Assembly (NCBI GenBank): GCA_025458755.1
Contig: JALORT010000026.1
Location: forward strand, 1 to 10,990
Source: Methylotetracoccus sp.
Lineage (GTDB): Bacteria > Pseudomonadota > Gammaproteobacteria > Methylococcales > Methylococcaceae
DNA: 10,990 nt
Direction: 5' to 3'
The translations under genes and the position numbers were made by a program. Every line of letters starts with the position of its first letter. Position 1 is the stretch's first letter. This document shows, one piece after another, positions 1 through 7,705 of the stretch. The notes beneath the pieces were generated by a model, which saw only the letters and a list, made by a program, of their open reading frames with translations, was not told the DNA's origin and ran no database searches.

Positions 1-756
1 TGGGCGCTGGACCGCACGCTGCGCCTGCAGGAAGAGATCATCGCCGCCTATGAAAGTTTTCAATTCCATCTCGTCCACCAAAAGGCCCACAGTTTCTGCT
101 CGCTCGACCTCGGCAGCTTCTACTTGGATGTGTTGAAGGATCGGCAGTACACCTGCCGGGAAAACAGCATCGCCCGGCGCTCGGCCCAAACGGCGATGTT
201 CCACATCGCCGAGGCTCTGGTCCGCTGGCTTGCGCCGATGACCAGTTTCACCGCCGACGAGATTTGGCGCCATCTTCCCGGAAAACGCAGCGCGTCCGTG
301 TTTTTGGAAACCTGGTATCAGGAACTCGTCCCGCTGCAGAACGATGCGGCGATGAACCGGGAGTTTTGGGACGATATTTTGGCGTTGCGGGACGCGGTCA
401 GCCGCGAGCTGGAAATCTTGCGGGTGCGCGGAGAGATCGGCGCCTCGCTGGACGCCGAGGTGGAGTGCTATGTAGAAGATGACAGATTTCAGCGGTTGGC
501 GCCGCTGGGCGACGAACTGCGCTTCCTACTGCTGACCTCCGATGCGCGCGTCTTGAGGCAGTCAGAGACGCCCGGCACCACGTTGCCGACCGAAGTGCCG
601 GGGCTGGAGTTGCGCTTGATGAAGTCGGATCAGCCGAAGTGCGTCCGCTGCTGGCATCACCGCCGCGATGTGGGCAGTGATCCCGAGCACCCGGAGCTCT
701 GCGGACGGTGCGTGGAAAACGTCGCCGGTGCCGGCGAAACGCGACGCTTCGCTTGA
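1..756 (+). CDS. ileS: Isoleucyl-tRNA synthetase, C-terminal part (5' end outside window)
   Basis: Frame 1 is open from the first base and gives the last 251 residues of a class I isoleucyl-tRNA synthetase, which charges tRNA-Ile with isoleucine in the cytoplasm. The visible part begins in the helical anticodon-binding domain, with the family signature FCSLDLGSFYLDVLKDRQYT at about residues 33-52, followed by the WLAPMTSFTADEIW segment. The protein ends in the zinc-binding module typical of bacterial IleRS: CVRC, a short histidine-rich spacer, then CGRC close to the C terminus. The HIGH and KMSKS catalytic motifs lie upstream, outside the window. The stop is TGA at 754-756. lspA follows on the same strand after 149 bp, the usual order in gammaproteobacteria, although the two genes are often closer together. 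Identification is firm; only the missing 5' part is unseen. Confidence 0.97.
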   Translation, partial: WALDRTLRLQEEIIAAYESFQFHLVHQKAHSFCSLDLGSFYLDVLKDRQYTCRENSIARRSAQTAMFHIAEALVRWLAPMTSFTADEIWRHLPGKRSASVFLETWYQELVPLQNDAAMNREFWDDILALRDAVSRELEILRVRGEIGASLDAEVECYVEDDRFQRLAPLGDELRFLLLTSDARVLRQSETPGTTLPTEVPGLELRLMKSDQPKCVRCWHHRRDVGSDPEHPELCGRCVENVAGAGETRRFA

Positions 757-905
757 CGGTCTAGGCTTCGAACAGCACTCCCGAGCATGAAAACCGGTCG
801 CACCAGGAGCCGTTTGCCTTGCCCCGGCATTCTCCCCGGCGTCCGCGAGAGACTTGACGGGGTTGCGGCTCAGCGCCTTCACGGCAGGCTCGCGGGGGAT
901 GATCA

Positions 906-1370
906 ATGTTGAGGTGGGCGTGGCTTTCGGTGGTGATCCTGGGGCTCGACCAGCTCACGAAGTGGATCGTCGACCGCTCGATGCACGTCTATCAGAGCAT
1001 TGATCTCCTGCCGTTCTTCAACTTGACTTATCTGCGCAATCAAGGTGCGGCGTTCAGCTTCTTGAGTGATGCGGGAGGCTGGCAGCGTTGGTTCTTTGTG
1101 ATCCTTTCCTTCACCGCCAGTACCGGCATCGTTCTCTGGCTGACGCGTTTAGGCCGCGATCATCGCTGGGAAGCGGCCGCTTGGGCGCTGGTGCTGGGCG
1201 GCGCGGTGGGGAACCTGATCGACCGCGCGGCCTATGGTTACGTCATCGATTTCCTCGACGTGTATTATGGGGAGTGGCATTGGCCGGCGTTTAACGTCGC
1301 CGACTCCGCGATCACGATCGGCATTGGCATGTTGCTCGTAGATTCCTTCCGCACACGCCCGACACCATAA
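906..1370 (+). CDS. lspA: Lipoprotein signal peptidase (signal peptidase II)
   Basis: This 154-residue inner-membrane aspartyl protease removes the signal peptide of diacylglyceryl-modified prolipoproteins. Four hydrophobic segments are visible, at about residues 5-22, 62-80, 91-104 and 132-146. The conserved family blocks are all present: NQGAAFS (45-51), GNLIDR (102-107), VIDF (113-116) and FNVADSAI (129-136). The likely catalytic aspartates are D115 and D133. The start is well fixed: a TGA lies in frame at 900-902 just before the ATG at 906, and a GGGGGA purine tract ends 6 nt upstream of it. The N terminus LRWAWL matches the usual start of the first membrane helix. The gene lies downstream of ileS, as in many gammaproteobacteria, but the fkpB and ispH genes that commonly follow are replaced here by a convergent helicase gene. 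The stop is TAA. Confidence 0.97.
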   Translation: MLRWAWLSVVILGLDQLTKWIVDRSMHVYQSIDLLPFFNLTYLRNQGAAFSFLSDAGGWQRWFFVILSFTASTGIVLWLTRLGRDHRWEAAAWALVLGGAVGNLIDRAAYGYVIDFLDVYYGEWHWPAFNVADSAITIGIGMLLVDSFRTRPTP

Positions 1371-1412
1371 AGCACGTCGGGGTGAGCCCCGCGGGGTGCG
1401 ACGACGCTACCG

Positions 1413-3143
1413 CTAGGCCTCCCGCTTCGGCGAGTTTCTTCTCGTACCGGAACGCTCGGCACTGTGAGCGGCGGGAGCCTCTCCCGTCCAGCGGCGGATC
1501 TTGATCGGCTTACCCATGATCCATGTCTTCTCCAAGCGTTTCAGTGACTGCGCCGGAAGATCGGCGGGCAAGCCCACAGTGCTGAAATCATCATAGAGCT
1601 TGATGTGGCCGATGGATTTTCCGGGAACGCCGCCTTCATTGGCGATGGCGCCGAAGATGTCTTTCGGTGCGACGCCATCGTTGCGCCCCACCTCGATCCG
1701 GTACAGCGTAGCGCCGTCATCGAAACGCGTGGGCCTGCCGCCGCGCTCCTGTCGTTCGGTCCGTTCGAATCGCCTCGCGCCGCCGCGGTCATCCTCTCGC
1801 CGCTCGCTGACGAGTGGTTTTTCCTCCGGGATCAACGGCCGCTCCTTCTGCACGAGGAACGTCAGGGCCGCCGCGATATCCGTCGGCGACAGGCTCTGCT
1901 CCTTGCTGATCTGTTGCACCAGCTGGCGATAGAAGCTTAGTTCCTCCTCTTCCAAGGTCGACATCATGAGTTCCTTGAACTGCTCGACACGGCGCTCGGC
2001 GATGTCCTGATGCGTTGGCAGGCGCATCTCCTTGATGCGTTGGCGCGTGGCGCGCTCGATGGCGCTCAGCATGCGCTTCTCACGCGGTGCGACGAACAAG
2101 ATGGCTTCACCCTTGCGCCCCGCCCGACCGGTGCGGCCGATTCGATGCACGTACGCCTCGGTGTCGTAGGGAATGTCGTAATTCACGACGTGACTGATGC
2201 GGTCCACGTCCAAGCCGCGTGCGGCGACATCCGTCGCCACCAGAATATCCAAGGTCTTTTTCTTCAGCCTCTCGACAGCCTTCTCACGCAGCACCTGGCT
2301 CATGTCGCCATTCAATGCCGCCGCGGCGTAACCGCGTGCTTCGAGCTTTTCGGCCAATTCTTCGGTTGCCAGTTTGGTGCGGACGAAAATCAGCATGCCG
2401 TCGAAATCCTCGACCTCCAGGATTCTGGTCAGCGCATCCAGTTTATGGGAGCCGGAACCCAGCCAATAGCGCTGCGAGATCGCTTCGACGGTGGCTGTCT
2501 TGGCCTCGATCTTCGCCTCTCGGGGGTCCTTTAGATGGCGTTTGGCCACTTTACGGATCGCATCCGGCATCGTGGCGGAAAACAAGGCGACCTGACGTTC
2601 CGGCGGCGTATGCTCGAGAATCCATTCCACGTCTTCGATAAAGCCCATCTTCAGCATTTCGTCGGCTTCGTCCAGCACCAGGGTACGGAGACCGCCGAGA
2701 TGCAGGCTTTCTCTCCGCAAATGATCCATCACCCGTCCCGGCGTGCCGACAATCACATGGACGCCCCGTCGGAGCTGACGCAACTGAGCGTCCATGGACT
2801 GTCCGCCGTAGATGGGCAGGATATGGAACTCGGACAAATGGCGGGCATAACTTTGGAACGCTTCCGCCACCTGCAGCGCCAGTTCGCGGGTTGGTGTCAG
2901 GACCAGCGCCTGCGGTTCACGGCGCGCGAGGTCGATCGCATGCAGAATCGGCAGGGCGAATGCCGCCGTCTTCCCGGTGCCGGTCTGCGCCTGACCCACG
3001 AGATCATGACCCGCGAGCAGGGGGGGTATGCTCGCCGCCTGAATCGGCGACGGCGTTTCGTAACCCACGTCATGGAGGGCTTGGAGCAGCGGAGTAGCAA
3101 TCTCCAAGTCGGAAAAGGAAAGCACGGGTTCAGTCGGTTGCAT
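1413..3143 (-). CDS. deaD: DEAD-box ATP-dependent RNA helicase, DeaD/CsdA type
   Basis: The 576-residue protein carries the full set of DEAD-box motifs: a Q motif around residues 27-40, AQTGTGKT (52-59, ATP binding), PTRELA (84-89), TPGR (124-127), DEAD (158-161), SAT (189-191) and HRIGRTGR (333-340). After a charged linker rich in Arg, Glu and Gly (about 430-475), a DbpA-like RNA-binding domain follows at about 479-552, beginning LYRIEVGRNDG. This architecture is that of DeaD/CsdA, which unwinds RNA in ribosome assembly and cold adaptation. The protein is somewhat shorter than E. coli DeaD (629 aa). The start ATG at 3141-3143 gives an N terminus like the family (FSDLEIATPLLQAL) but has no Shine-Dalgarno sequence. 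The end has tandem in-frame amber stops, TAG CGG TAG (1413-1415 and 1407-1409). It is convergent with lspA, 42 nt apart. A related paralogue such as RhlE or DbpA is less likely because of the linker and the C-terminal domain. Confidence 0.93.
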   Translation of the reverse strand: MQPTEPVLSFSDLEIATPLLQALHDVGYETPSPIQAASIPPLLAGHDLVGQAQTGTGKTAAFALPILHAIDLARREPQALVLTPTRELALQVAEAFQSYARHLSEFHILPIYGGQSMDAQLRQLRRGVHVIVGTPGRVMDHLRRESLHLGGLRTLVLDEADEMLKMGFIEDVEWILEHTPPERQVALFSATMPDAIRKVAKRHLKDPREAKIEAKTATVEAISQRYWLGSGSHKLDALTRILEVEDFDGMLIFVRTKLATEELAEKLEARGYAAAALNGDMSQVLREKAVERLKKKTLDILVATDVAARGLDVDRISHVVNYDIPYDTEAYVHRIGRTGRAGRKGEAILFVAPREKRMLSAIERATRQRIKEMRLPTHQDIAERRVEQFKELMMSTLEEEELSFYRQLVQQISKEQSLSPTDIAAALTFLVQKERPLIPEEKPLVSERREDDRGGARRFERTERQERGGRPTRFDDGATLYRIEVGRNDGVAPKDIFGAIANEGGVPGKSIGHIKLYDDFSTVGLPADLPAQSLKRLEKTWIMGKPIKIRRWTGEAPAAHSAERSGTRRNSPKREA

Positions 3144-3483
3144 GAGGATGAGGGAAGTGAAACAAAAAAGGGATCCGTATAGCGAATTTCAAAGCATGAA
3201 TCTTGCCAACAATGTACCCATCAGCGGGGGCCATCGCTCGATATAGAACGATGAGCATTCTGGGAGACAGGGCGCCAGGCTCAAGCAAAGCACATCATGG
3301 GGGAAGAAGCTCCGCTGAATCAGCAATGAGCGTCCGCGCGTAGCCTCGTGGTTGAGCCTTGACGCGCGCCGATGGCGTCAGCGGCGACCCACCGCAGTCG
3401 GCTGCGTTTCGAAGCAGGTCTGGTGCAGAAAATGCCGCAACACGGTAAAGCACCTGCATCCAGGCGCCACGTGTAACGAGTTT
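3144..3483 (-). other. 340-bp gene-free region upstream of deaD
   Basis: No convincing coding sequence lies between the deaD start and the 3' end of tRNA-Pro. The small open frames here have no family-like features, and one overlaps the tRNA. On the minus strand this is the leader and promoter region of deaD. An A/T-rich stretch, including a run of six T, lies 19-45 nt before the start codon. I found no -35/-10 pair that I would defend. The far end holds a weak hairpin just after tRNA-Pro (3450-3467). Long 5' untranslated leaders are known for cold-shock-regulated csdA genes; whether this one is such a leader is inference. Confidence 0.5.
3450..3467 (-). terminator. Possible weak terminator after tRNA-Pro
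   Basis: On the minus strand GCGCCTG and CAGGTGC pair over a GATG loop, giving 7 bp with one G-T wobble. The hairpin begins 16 nt after the CCA end of tRNA-Pro. It is followed by only three T residues and then ACC, so it is a poor intrinsic terminator. It could equally be a stem that stops 3'-end trimming of the tRNA precursor. Confidence 0.3.
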
Positions 3484-3560
3484 TGGTCGGGGTGAGAGGA
3501 TTCGAACCTCCGGCCACTGCCTCCCGAAAGCAGTGCTCTACCAGGCTGAGCTACACCCCG
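3484..3560 (-). tRNA. tRNA-Pro, anticodon CGG
   Basis: Read on the minus strand, this is a complete 77-nt cloverleaf. The 7-bp acceptor stem (CGGGGTG with CACCCCG) is fully paired. The D stem GCTC/GAGC encloses AGCCTGGTA, the anticodon stem is CTGCT/GGCAG, and the T arm contains TTCGAAT. The anticodon loop TTCGGGA (3522-3528) puts CGG at positions 34-36, so it reads the proline codon CCG. The discriminator A and the CCA end are encoded (3484-3487). The sequence resembles E. coli proK, especially in the D loop, the anticodon loop and the GGAGGTTCGAATCCTCT region. It begins 15 nt after the ispB stop on the same strand with no promoter of its own visible, so it is probably cut out of the ispB transcript. 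Confidence 0.97.
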
Positions 3561-3572
3561 CAGATATGGGAG

Positions 3573-3595
3573 CGGTCAATACGTTCTATCGACCG
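3573..3595 (-). other. RNA hairpin overlapping the ispB stop codon, before tRNA-Pro
   Basis: In the minus-strand transcript CGGUCGAUA pairs with UAUUGACCG over a GAACG loop, giving 9 bp with one G-U wobble. The wobble becomes an A-C mismatch in the plus-strand RNA, so the fold suits the minus-strand transcript better. The UGA stop of ispB lies inside the 3' arm, and the tRNA 5' end is 12 nt further on. No T run follows, so it is not an intrinsic terminator. A role in tRNA processing or mRNA protection is only a guess. Confidence 0.45.
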
Positions 3596-4598
3596 AAAAA
3601 CGCGCCAGCTCTATCAGGGCTTGCTTGTAGGCTGACTCTCGAAGGACAGACACAGCGTCGATGGCCTGCTGCGCCTCTTCCCGAGCACGCCCTGCAGTGT
3701 ACGCGATTGCGTCCGTGGATTCAATAACCGCGAACACGTCGCTGAAAACGTCCCGATCTCCGTTCTCGATGGCTTTCCGCAACAGCGCCCGTCCATTCTC
3801 GTCCGCATGTTCCATGGCGTAGATCAGCGGTAGTGTCGGTTTGCCTTCCGCCAGGTCATCGCCGAGATTCTTGCCCAGCTCATGGGGATCCGCCTGATAA
3901 TCCAGCGCATCGTCGATGAGCTGAAACGCGGTACCAAGATGCAGACCATAGTGCCGCAGCGCCTCTTCGACGGTCTCGCTTTGTTGGGAGACCACGGCCG
4001 CCAGCTGCGCCGCAGTGCTGAACAAAATCGCCGTCTTGCGCGCGATCACATCAAGGTAGTTCTTTTCGGTGGTCGCTGGATTATTGCAGTTGAGCAGCTG
4101 CAAAACCTCTCCCTCGGCAATGGCGGTTGTGGTTTTCGACATAATCGCCATGATGCGCATTTGTCCTACGCCGACCATCAACTCGAATGCGCGCGAATAC
4201 AGGAAGTCGCCCACCAGCACACTGGCGGCGTTGCCCCACAACGAATTGACCGTATCGCGTCCGCGCCGCAGGGACGATTCGTCGACCACGTCGTCGTGCA
4301 ACAGCGTTGCGGTATGGATGAATTCGATCACGGTGGCAAGCGTGATGTGTTCCCGCCCCGTGTAGTCGAGCGCCCGAGCCGCCAGCAACAGCAACATGGG
4401 GCGCAGCCGTTTGCCGCCGCTTTGGACGATATAGTGCCCGATCTGGTTGATCAGCAGCACATCGGAACTCAGTTCGCTCAGAATGAGCCGGTCGACGGCT
4501 GCCATCTCATCTTCGACCAAGCGTTTGACCTCCGCGATCGGAAGTTCGCTTGCAGTTTCACCGCTCGGTGGCGATTCCAGGGAAGTGACTTGATTCAT
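3576..4598 (-). CDS. ispB: Octaprenyl diphosphate synthase (trans-polyprenyl synthase)
   Basis: This 340-residue all-trans polyprenyl diphosphate synthase extends farnesyl diphosphate with isopentenyl diphosphate to make the side chain of ubiquinone and menaquinone. Family signatures are GGKRLRP (61-67), the first aspartate-rich motif DDVVD (102-106) followed by RRGRDTVN, the second aspartate-rich motif DDALD (229-233), and GKPTLPLIYA (252-261). Length is close to E. coli IspB (323 aa); the extra residues lie in the N-terminal 20 or so, which look unstructured. The start ATG at 4596-4598 has no Shine-Dalgarno sequence, but a strong promoter lies 56-84 bp upstream, which supports it. In many gammaproteobacteria ispB is divergent from rplU-rpmA; here it instead follows topA on the same strand and is followed at once by tRNA-Pro. 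The exact chain length of the product (C40 or another) cannot be read from sequence by eye. Confidence 0.94.
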   Translation of the reverse strand: MNQVTSLESPPSGETASELPIAEVKRLVEDEMAAVDRLILSELSSDVLLINQIGHYIVQSGGKRLRPMLLLLAARALDYTGREHITLATVIEFIHTATLLHDDVVDESSLRRGRDTVNSLWGNAASVLVGDFLYSRAFELMVGVGQMRIMAIMSKTTTAIAEGEVLQLLNCNNPATTEKNYLDVIARKTAILFSTAAQLAAVVSQQSETVEEALRHYGLHLGTAFQLIDDALDYQADPHELGKNLGDDLAEGKPTLPLIYAMEHADENGRALLRKAIENGDRDVFSDVFAVIESTDAIAYTAGRAREEAQQAIDAVSVLRESAYKQALIELARFSVDRTY

Positions 4599-4653
4599 TT
4601 GGCGCGTGACGCGGTTGCTGCCCGCCCGCAGTTAGCGGCCGGCAAATCTCGGA

Positions 4654-4682
4654 ATGCTAAGGACGGAGGTCGCCAGTGTCAA
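4654..4682 (-). promoter_or_regulatory. Sigma-70-type promoter for ispB (and tRNA-Pro)
   Basis: On the minus strand a perfect -35 box TTGACA (4677-4682) is followed, after exactly 17 nt, by TAGCAT (4654-4659), four of six matches to TATAAT. Transcription would start near 4647 and give a leader of about 50 nt before the ispB ATG. It lies in the 180-bp gap between the topA stop and ispB, so ispB need not depend on topA read-through. The match is by eye only. Confidence 0.7.
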
Positions 4683-4778
4683 GAAAGCGCGGAAACCGAC
4701 ACTCGCACCCGCATCCTCTAATCAGCTCGCTTTGGCTCGTCATTTGTCGCTGGTGGAGCAGCGAACGATACCCGCGTG

Positions 4779-7082
4779 TCACGCCGCGCTGTCCGCCAGT
4801 ACCTCGCCGTCGTGCGGCGCGGCGTAGCCGCAGTTTTTCTGCGGACAGACCTGTTCGGTGCCGCGGCGCTTGGTCGTCTTGATCGTCAGGATCGGCCAGC
4901 CACAGGAGGGGCAACGCTCGGCGATCGGTGGATTCCACACCGCGTAACTACAGGTCGGATAGGTGGAGCAGGAATAGAACAACTTGCCGAAACGCGATTT
5001 GCGCTTGATCAGCGTACCCTGATGGCATTCAGGGCATGGAACGCCGGTGTCGGCGGGCTTCTCCAGCGGTTCGATATGTTTGCAGTTCGGATAGGCGCTG
5101 CACCCGATGAATTTGCCATAGCGTCCCTCCTTCAGAACCAATGGCGCATCGCACTTCGGACAGGTCCGGCCTTCGATCACTTCGGGTGTTGCCGCGCCGC
5201 TCTCCTCACCTTTCAGGTTGCGCGTGTACTTGCAGGTCGGGTAGTTGTTACAGCCGATGAAACGCCCATTACGCCCCAGACGGATCGACAGCTGCCCGCC
5301 GCAGTCGGGGCAAGTCTCGTCCAGCGTTTCGTGCGTCACGTCCGCCCGCTTGAGGCTCTCGTCCTTAGCCTCAATCAAAGTCCTGAACGGCTCCCAGAAC
5401 TCCCGCATCAAAGGCACCCAGTTCTTCTCGCCGCGGGAAACGGCGTCGAGATCATCCTCCAGATTGGCGGTGAAGTGATAATCGACGTACTGGGTGAAAT
5501 GATCGGTCAGAAACTTGTTGACGATTCGCCCGACGTCGGTGGGGAAGAACCGCTTGTTTTCCAGCGTCACATACTGACGCTGCTGCAGGGTGGAGATGAT
5601 CGACGAATAGGTCGAGGGCCGGCCGATGCCGTATTCTTCCAACGCCTTCACGAGGCTTGCTTCGGAATACCGAGGCGGGGGTTCGGTGAAATGCTGGTTA
5701 TTGAGAATGTCCTGCAGGTCCACCGTTTGGCCTTCCTGCAGCGCCGGGAGATAACGCTCGTCGTCTTCGCTCGGCGCGTCATCTTTGCCTTCCTGGTAAA
5801 CGGCCATGAACCCCGGATGGAGCACCGTGGAACCGGTCGCTCGGAAAACATTGCCGTCGCCGCAGCCGAAGTCGACGGTCACGGTATTGATGGTCGCGTG
5901 TATCATTTGACACGCGACGCTGCGTTTCCAGATCAGGCTGTAGAGCTTGAATTGATCCGTGGTCAGATGCGCCTTGACTGTTTCCGGCGTGCGGAACACG
6001 GAGGTCGGACGTATCGCTTCGTGCGCCTCCTGCGCATTTTTGCTTTTCGTCTTGTAGATTCTCTGGCTTTCCGGCAAATTGTCAACGCCGAAGCGCTGCT
6101 CGATCAGGCGACGAAATTCCTGGATCGCCTCCGCTGCCAACGTCACCGAGTCGGTCCGCATATAGCTGATGAGGCCAACGGTCTCCCCGCCCAGGTCAAT
6201 GCCTTCGTAAAGCTGTTGCGCCACCGCCATCGTACGCTTGGTGGTGAATCCGAGTTTGCGCGCCGCCTCCTGTTGCAGCGTGGAGGTTGTGAAGGGAGCC
6301 GCCGGATATCGTTTGCGCTCCTTCTCTTCGACCTTGACGACGGTTACCTTGCCCCCGGCCAGTGATAGGAGTTCTTCTCGAGCCTCGGTCGCCTGTGCTT
6401 CGCTGGTGATGGTGAACTGTTCGAGCTTGGTGCCCCGAAAATGCGTCAACCGGGCGCTTAGCGCCTGACCCTCGGCCAGCAGGGCCGCCTCGATCGTCCA
6501 GTACTCTTGGGTCTGGAAGCGCTCGATCTCCAATTCGCGCTCGACGATCATCCGCAACGCGGGACTCTGAACCCGGCCGGCCGAAAGACCCCGGCGAATT
6601 TTCTTCCACAGCAGCGGCGAGAGCTTGAAACCGACCAGATAGTCCAACGCCCGGCGCGCCTGCTGTGCGCTGATCAGGTCCTCGGACAGGGTCGTTGGAT
6701 GTTCGATCGCCTCGGTGATGGCGCGCTTGGTGATCTCGTGAAACACCACGCGGTGTACCGCCTTGTCATCAAGAAGGTTTCTCTCCCTCAGGATTTCGTA
6801 AAGATGCCAGGAGATGGCCTCGCCCTCGCGATCCGGGTCGGTGGCCAGGTAGAGCGCGTCCGCCTTGGCCGCCGCCTTCGCAATCGCTTGAACATGCTTT
6901 TCGTTCTTGTCGATCAGCTCGTATTTCATCGCAAAGTCGTGCTGAGGATCGACGGCACCCTCCTTGGGCACCAAGTCCCGCACGTGGCCGTACGAAGCGT
7001 AAACGCGAAAGTCCTTTCCCAAGTACTTCTCGATCGTCTTGGCTTTGGCCGGCGATTCGACAATAACCAGATTTTGGCTCAT
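4779..7082 (-). CDS. topA: DNA topoisomerase I (type IA)
   Basis: The 767-residue enzyme relaxes negatively supercoiled DNA through a 5'-phosphotyrosine intermediate. The Toprim domain opens with LVIVESPAKAKTIEKYLG (about 5-22, catalytic E9) and contains TDPDREGEAISWHL (81-94, metal-binding D82, D84 and E86). The active-site tyrosine is Y307 in GLISYMRTDS. The RRALDYLVGF and SAGRVQSPALR blocks (143-178) are also typical. The C terminus has four four-cysteine zinc ribbons, starting at about residues 591, 641, 683 and 724; the first three share the form CPxC...GRFIGC..YPTC. Length is below E. coli TopA (865 aa), mainly at the C terminus. The start ATG (7080-7082) gives the expected N terminus but has no Shine-Dalgarno sequence. 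It follows smg after 114 bp, as in E. coli, where the order is dprA-smg-topA. Confidence 0.97.
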   Translation of the reverse strand: MSQNLVIVESPAKAKTIEKYLGKDFRVYASYGHVRDLVPKEGAVDPQHDFAMKYELIDKNEKHVQAIAKAAAKADALYLATDPDREGEAISWHLYEILRERNLLDDKAVHRVVFHEITKRAITEAIEHPTTLSEDLISAQQARRALDYLVGFKLSPLLWKKIRRGLSAGRVQSPALRMIVERELEIERFQTQEYWTIEAALLAEGQALSARLTHFRGTKLEQFTITSEAQATEAREELLSLAGGKVTVVKVEEKERKRYPAAPFTTSTLQQEAARKLGFTTKRTMAVAQQLYEGIDLGGETVGLISYMRTDSVTLAAEAIQEFRRLIEQRFGVDNLPESQRIYKTKSKNAQEAHEAIRPTSVFRTPETVKAHLTTDQFKLYSLIWKRSVACQMIHATINTVTVDFGCGDGNVFRATGSTVLHPGFMAVYQEGKDDAPSEDDERYLPALQEGQTVDLQDILNNQHFTEPPPRYSEASLVKALEEYGIGRPSTYSSIISTLQQRQYVTLENKRFFPTDVGRIVNKFLTDHFTQYVDYHFTANLEDDLDAVSRGEKNWVPLMREFWEPFRTLIEAKDESLKRADVTHETLDETCPDCGGQLSIRLGRNGRFIGCNNYPTCKYTRNLKGEESGAATPEVIEGRTCPKCDAPLVLKEGRYGKFIGCSAYPNCKHIEPLEKPADTGVPCPECHQGTLIKRKSRFGKLFYSCSTYPTCSYAVWNPPIAERCPSCGWPILTIKTTKRRGTEQVCPQKNCGYAAPHDGEVLADSAA

Positions 7083-7196
7083 GAAGCGTTATCGATAGCG
7101 TCAGAATGGCGGACGGACACCCCGACGGCACAGATTCGGCGTGTCATCGAAACGCCACACCGGCGGCGTGTGCCCAGAATCGGCACCGAGCCTAAC

Positions 7197-7664
7197 TCAA
7201 TGCAGGTAGCCCGGGATGGAATCGTAGACCAGATTCTCCATCCGCGCGTAGGCGATCTCTTCACTCGGCTGACTGAACAAGATCATCAGCACCACCCATT
7301 TCAAGTTTTCCAAGGTGATGGGATCTTCGTGCAGAGCCATCAGACGATCGATCACGAGCTCGCGGCTGGTCGAGGACAGGATGCCCGTGTGTTCGAGGAA
7401 CATCAGAAAGCCGCGACACTCGGTGTCCAGTTTGGATTGCTCCAGAGAGGAATAAACACGGAACGACGGCGTCGACAGCGAGCCGATGGGTTGGTGCTCG
7501 GCGAGCGATTCCAGCCACTCGAAGGCTCGGCTCACCTCTTTGGTCGGAAACCCCGCCTCCAGCAACTCATCGCGGAGAATCTCAGGATCGGGAGCTTGTT
7601 CCTCATCCGCATCCATGTAGTTTTGGAACAAATAAATCAGTACGTCGAATACGTTTTCTTTCAT
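7197..7664 (-). CDS. smg: Smg family protein (DUF494)
   Basis: The 155-residue cytoplasmic protein belongs to the Smg/DUF494 family, whose function is not established. Recognisable blocks are MKENVFDVLIYLFQNYMD at the N terminus, a central ECRGFLMFLE, and LKWVVLMILFSQP near the C terminus, all matching E. coli Smg in place and order. I chose the ATG at 7662-7664. An upstream in-frame ATG at 7697 would add eleven residues, MTLASRCSGLR, that the family lacks and would reach into the end of the dprA frame. A GGGG tract sits about 6 nt before the chosen start. The gene lies between dprA and topA, and the frame that continues dprA ends 41 bp upstream of it, so the two are likely co-transcribed. 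Confidence 0.93.
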   Translation of the reverse strand: MKENVFDVLIYLFQNYMDADEEQAPDPEILRDELLEAGFPTKEVSRAFEWLESLAEHQPIGSLSTPSFRVYSSLEQSKLDTECRGFLMFLEHTGILSSTSRELVIDRLMALHEDPITLENLKWVVLMILFSQPSEEIAYARMENLVYDSIPGYLH

Positions 7665-7705
7665 TCGGAGCCCCGAGCAGCGCGACGCTAACGTCAACCC
7701 TACTC

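Noticed and set aside
562..906. A minus-strand open frame across the ileS end and the ileS-lspA spacer
   Set aside because: Mostly antisense to ileS, with no recognisable domain and no binding site; the coding call for ileS is certain.
1374..1404. GC-rich self-complementary stretch between lspA and deaD as a bidirectional terminator
   Set aside because: CGGGG/CCCCG and CCCCGCGGGG pairings exist, but there is no T run on either strand and the alternatives compete; termination may be Rho-dependent.
4747..4764. Hairpin TCGCTG/CAGCGA after the topA stop as a terminator
   Set aside because: Only 6 bp, loop of six, and no T run follows on the minus strand.
4776..6365. A 529-codon open frame on the plus strand opposite topA
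   Set aside because: It is antisense to an unquestionable topA, has low-complexity composition rich in Arg, Gly and Val with no known motif, and is explained by codon bias in a GC-rich gene.
7155..7174. CACAC/GTGTG stem in the smg-topA gap as a terminator or operator
   Set aside because: The stem is 5 bp with a mismatch beyond it and only three T residues follow; chance is a sufficient explanation.
6507..7691. A 394-codon open frame on the plus strand opposite the topA 5' end and smg
   Set aside because: It crosses two well-supported genes and their spacer, shows no family signature and no ribosome binding site, so it is an antisense shadow.
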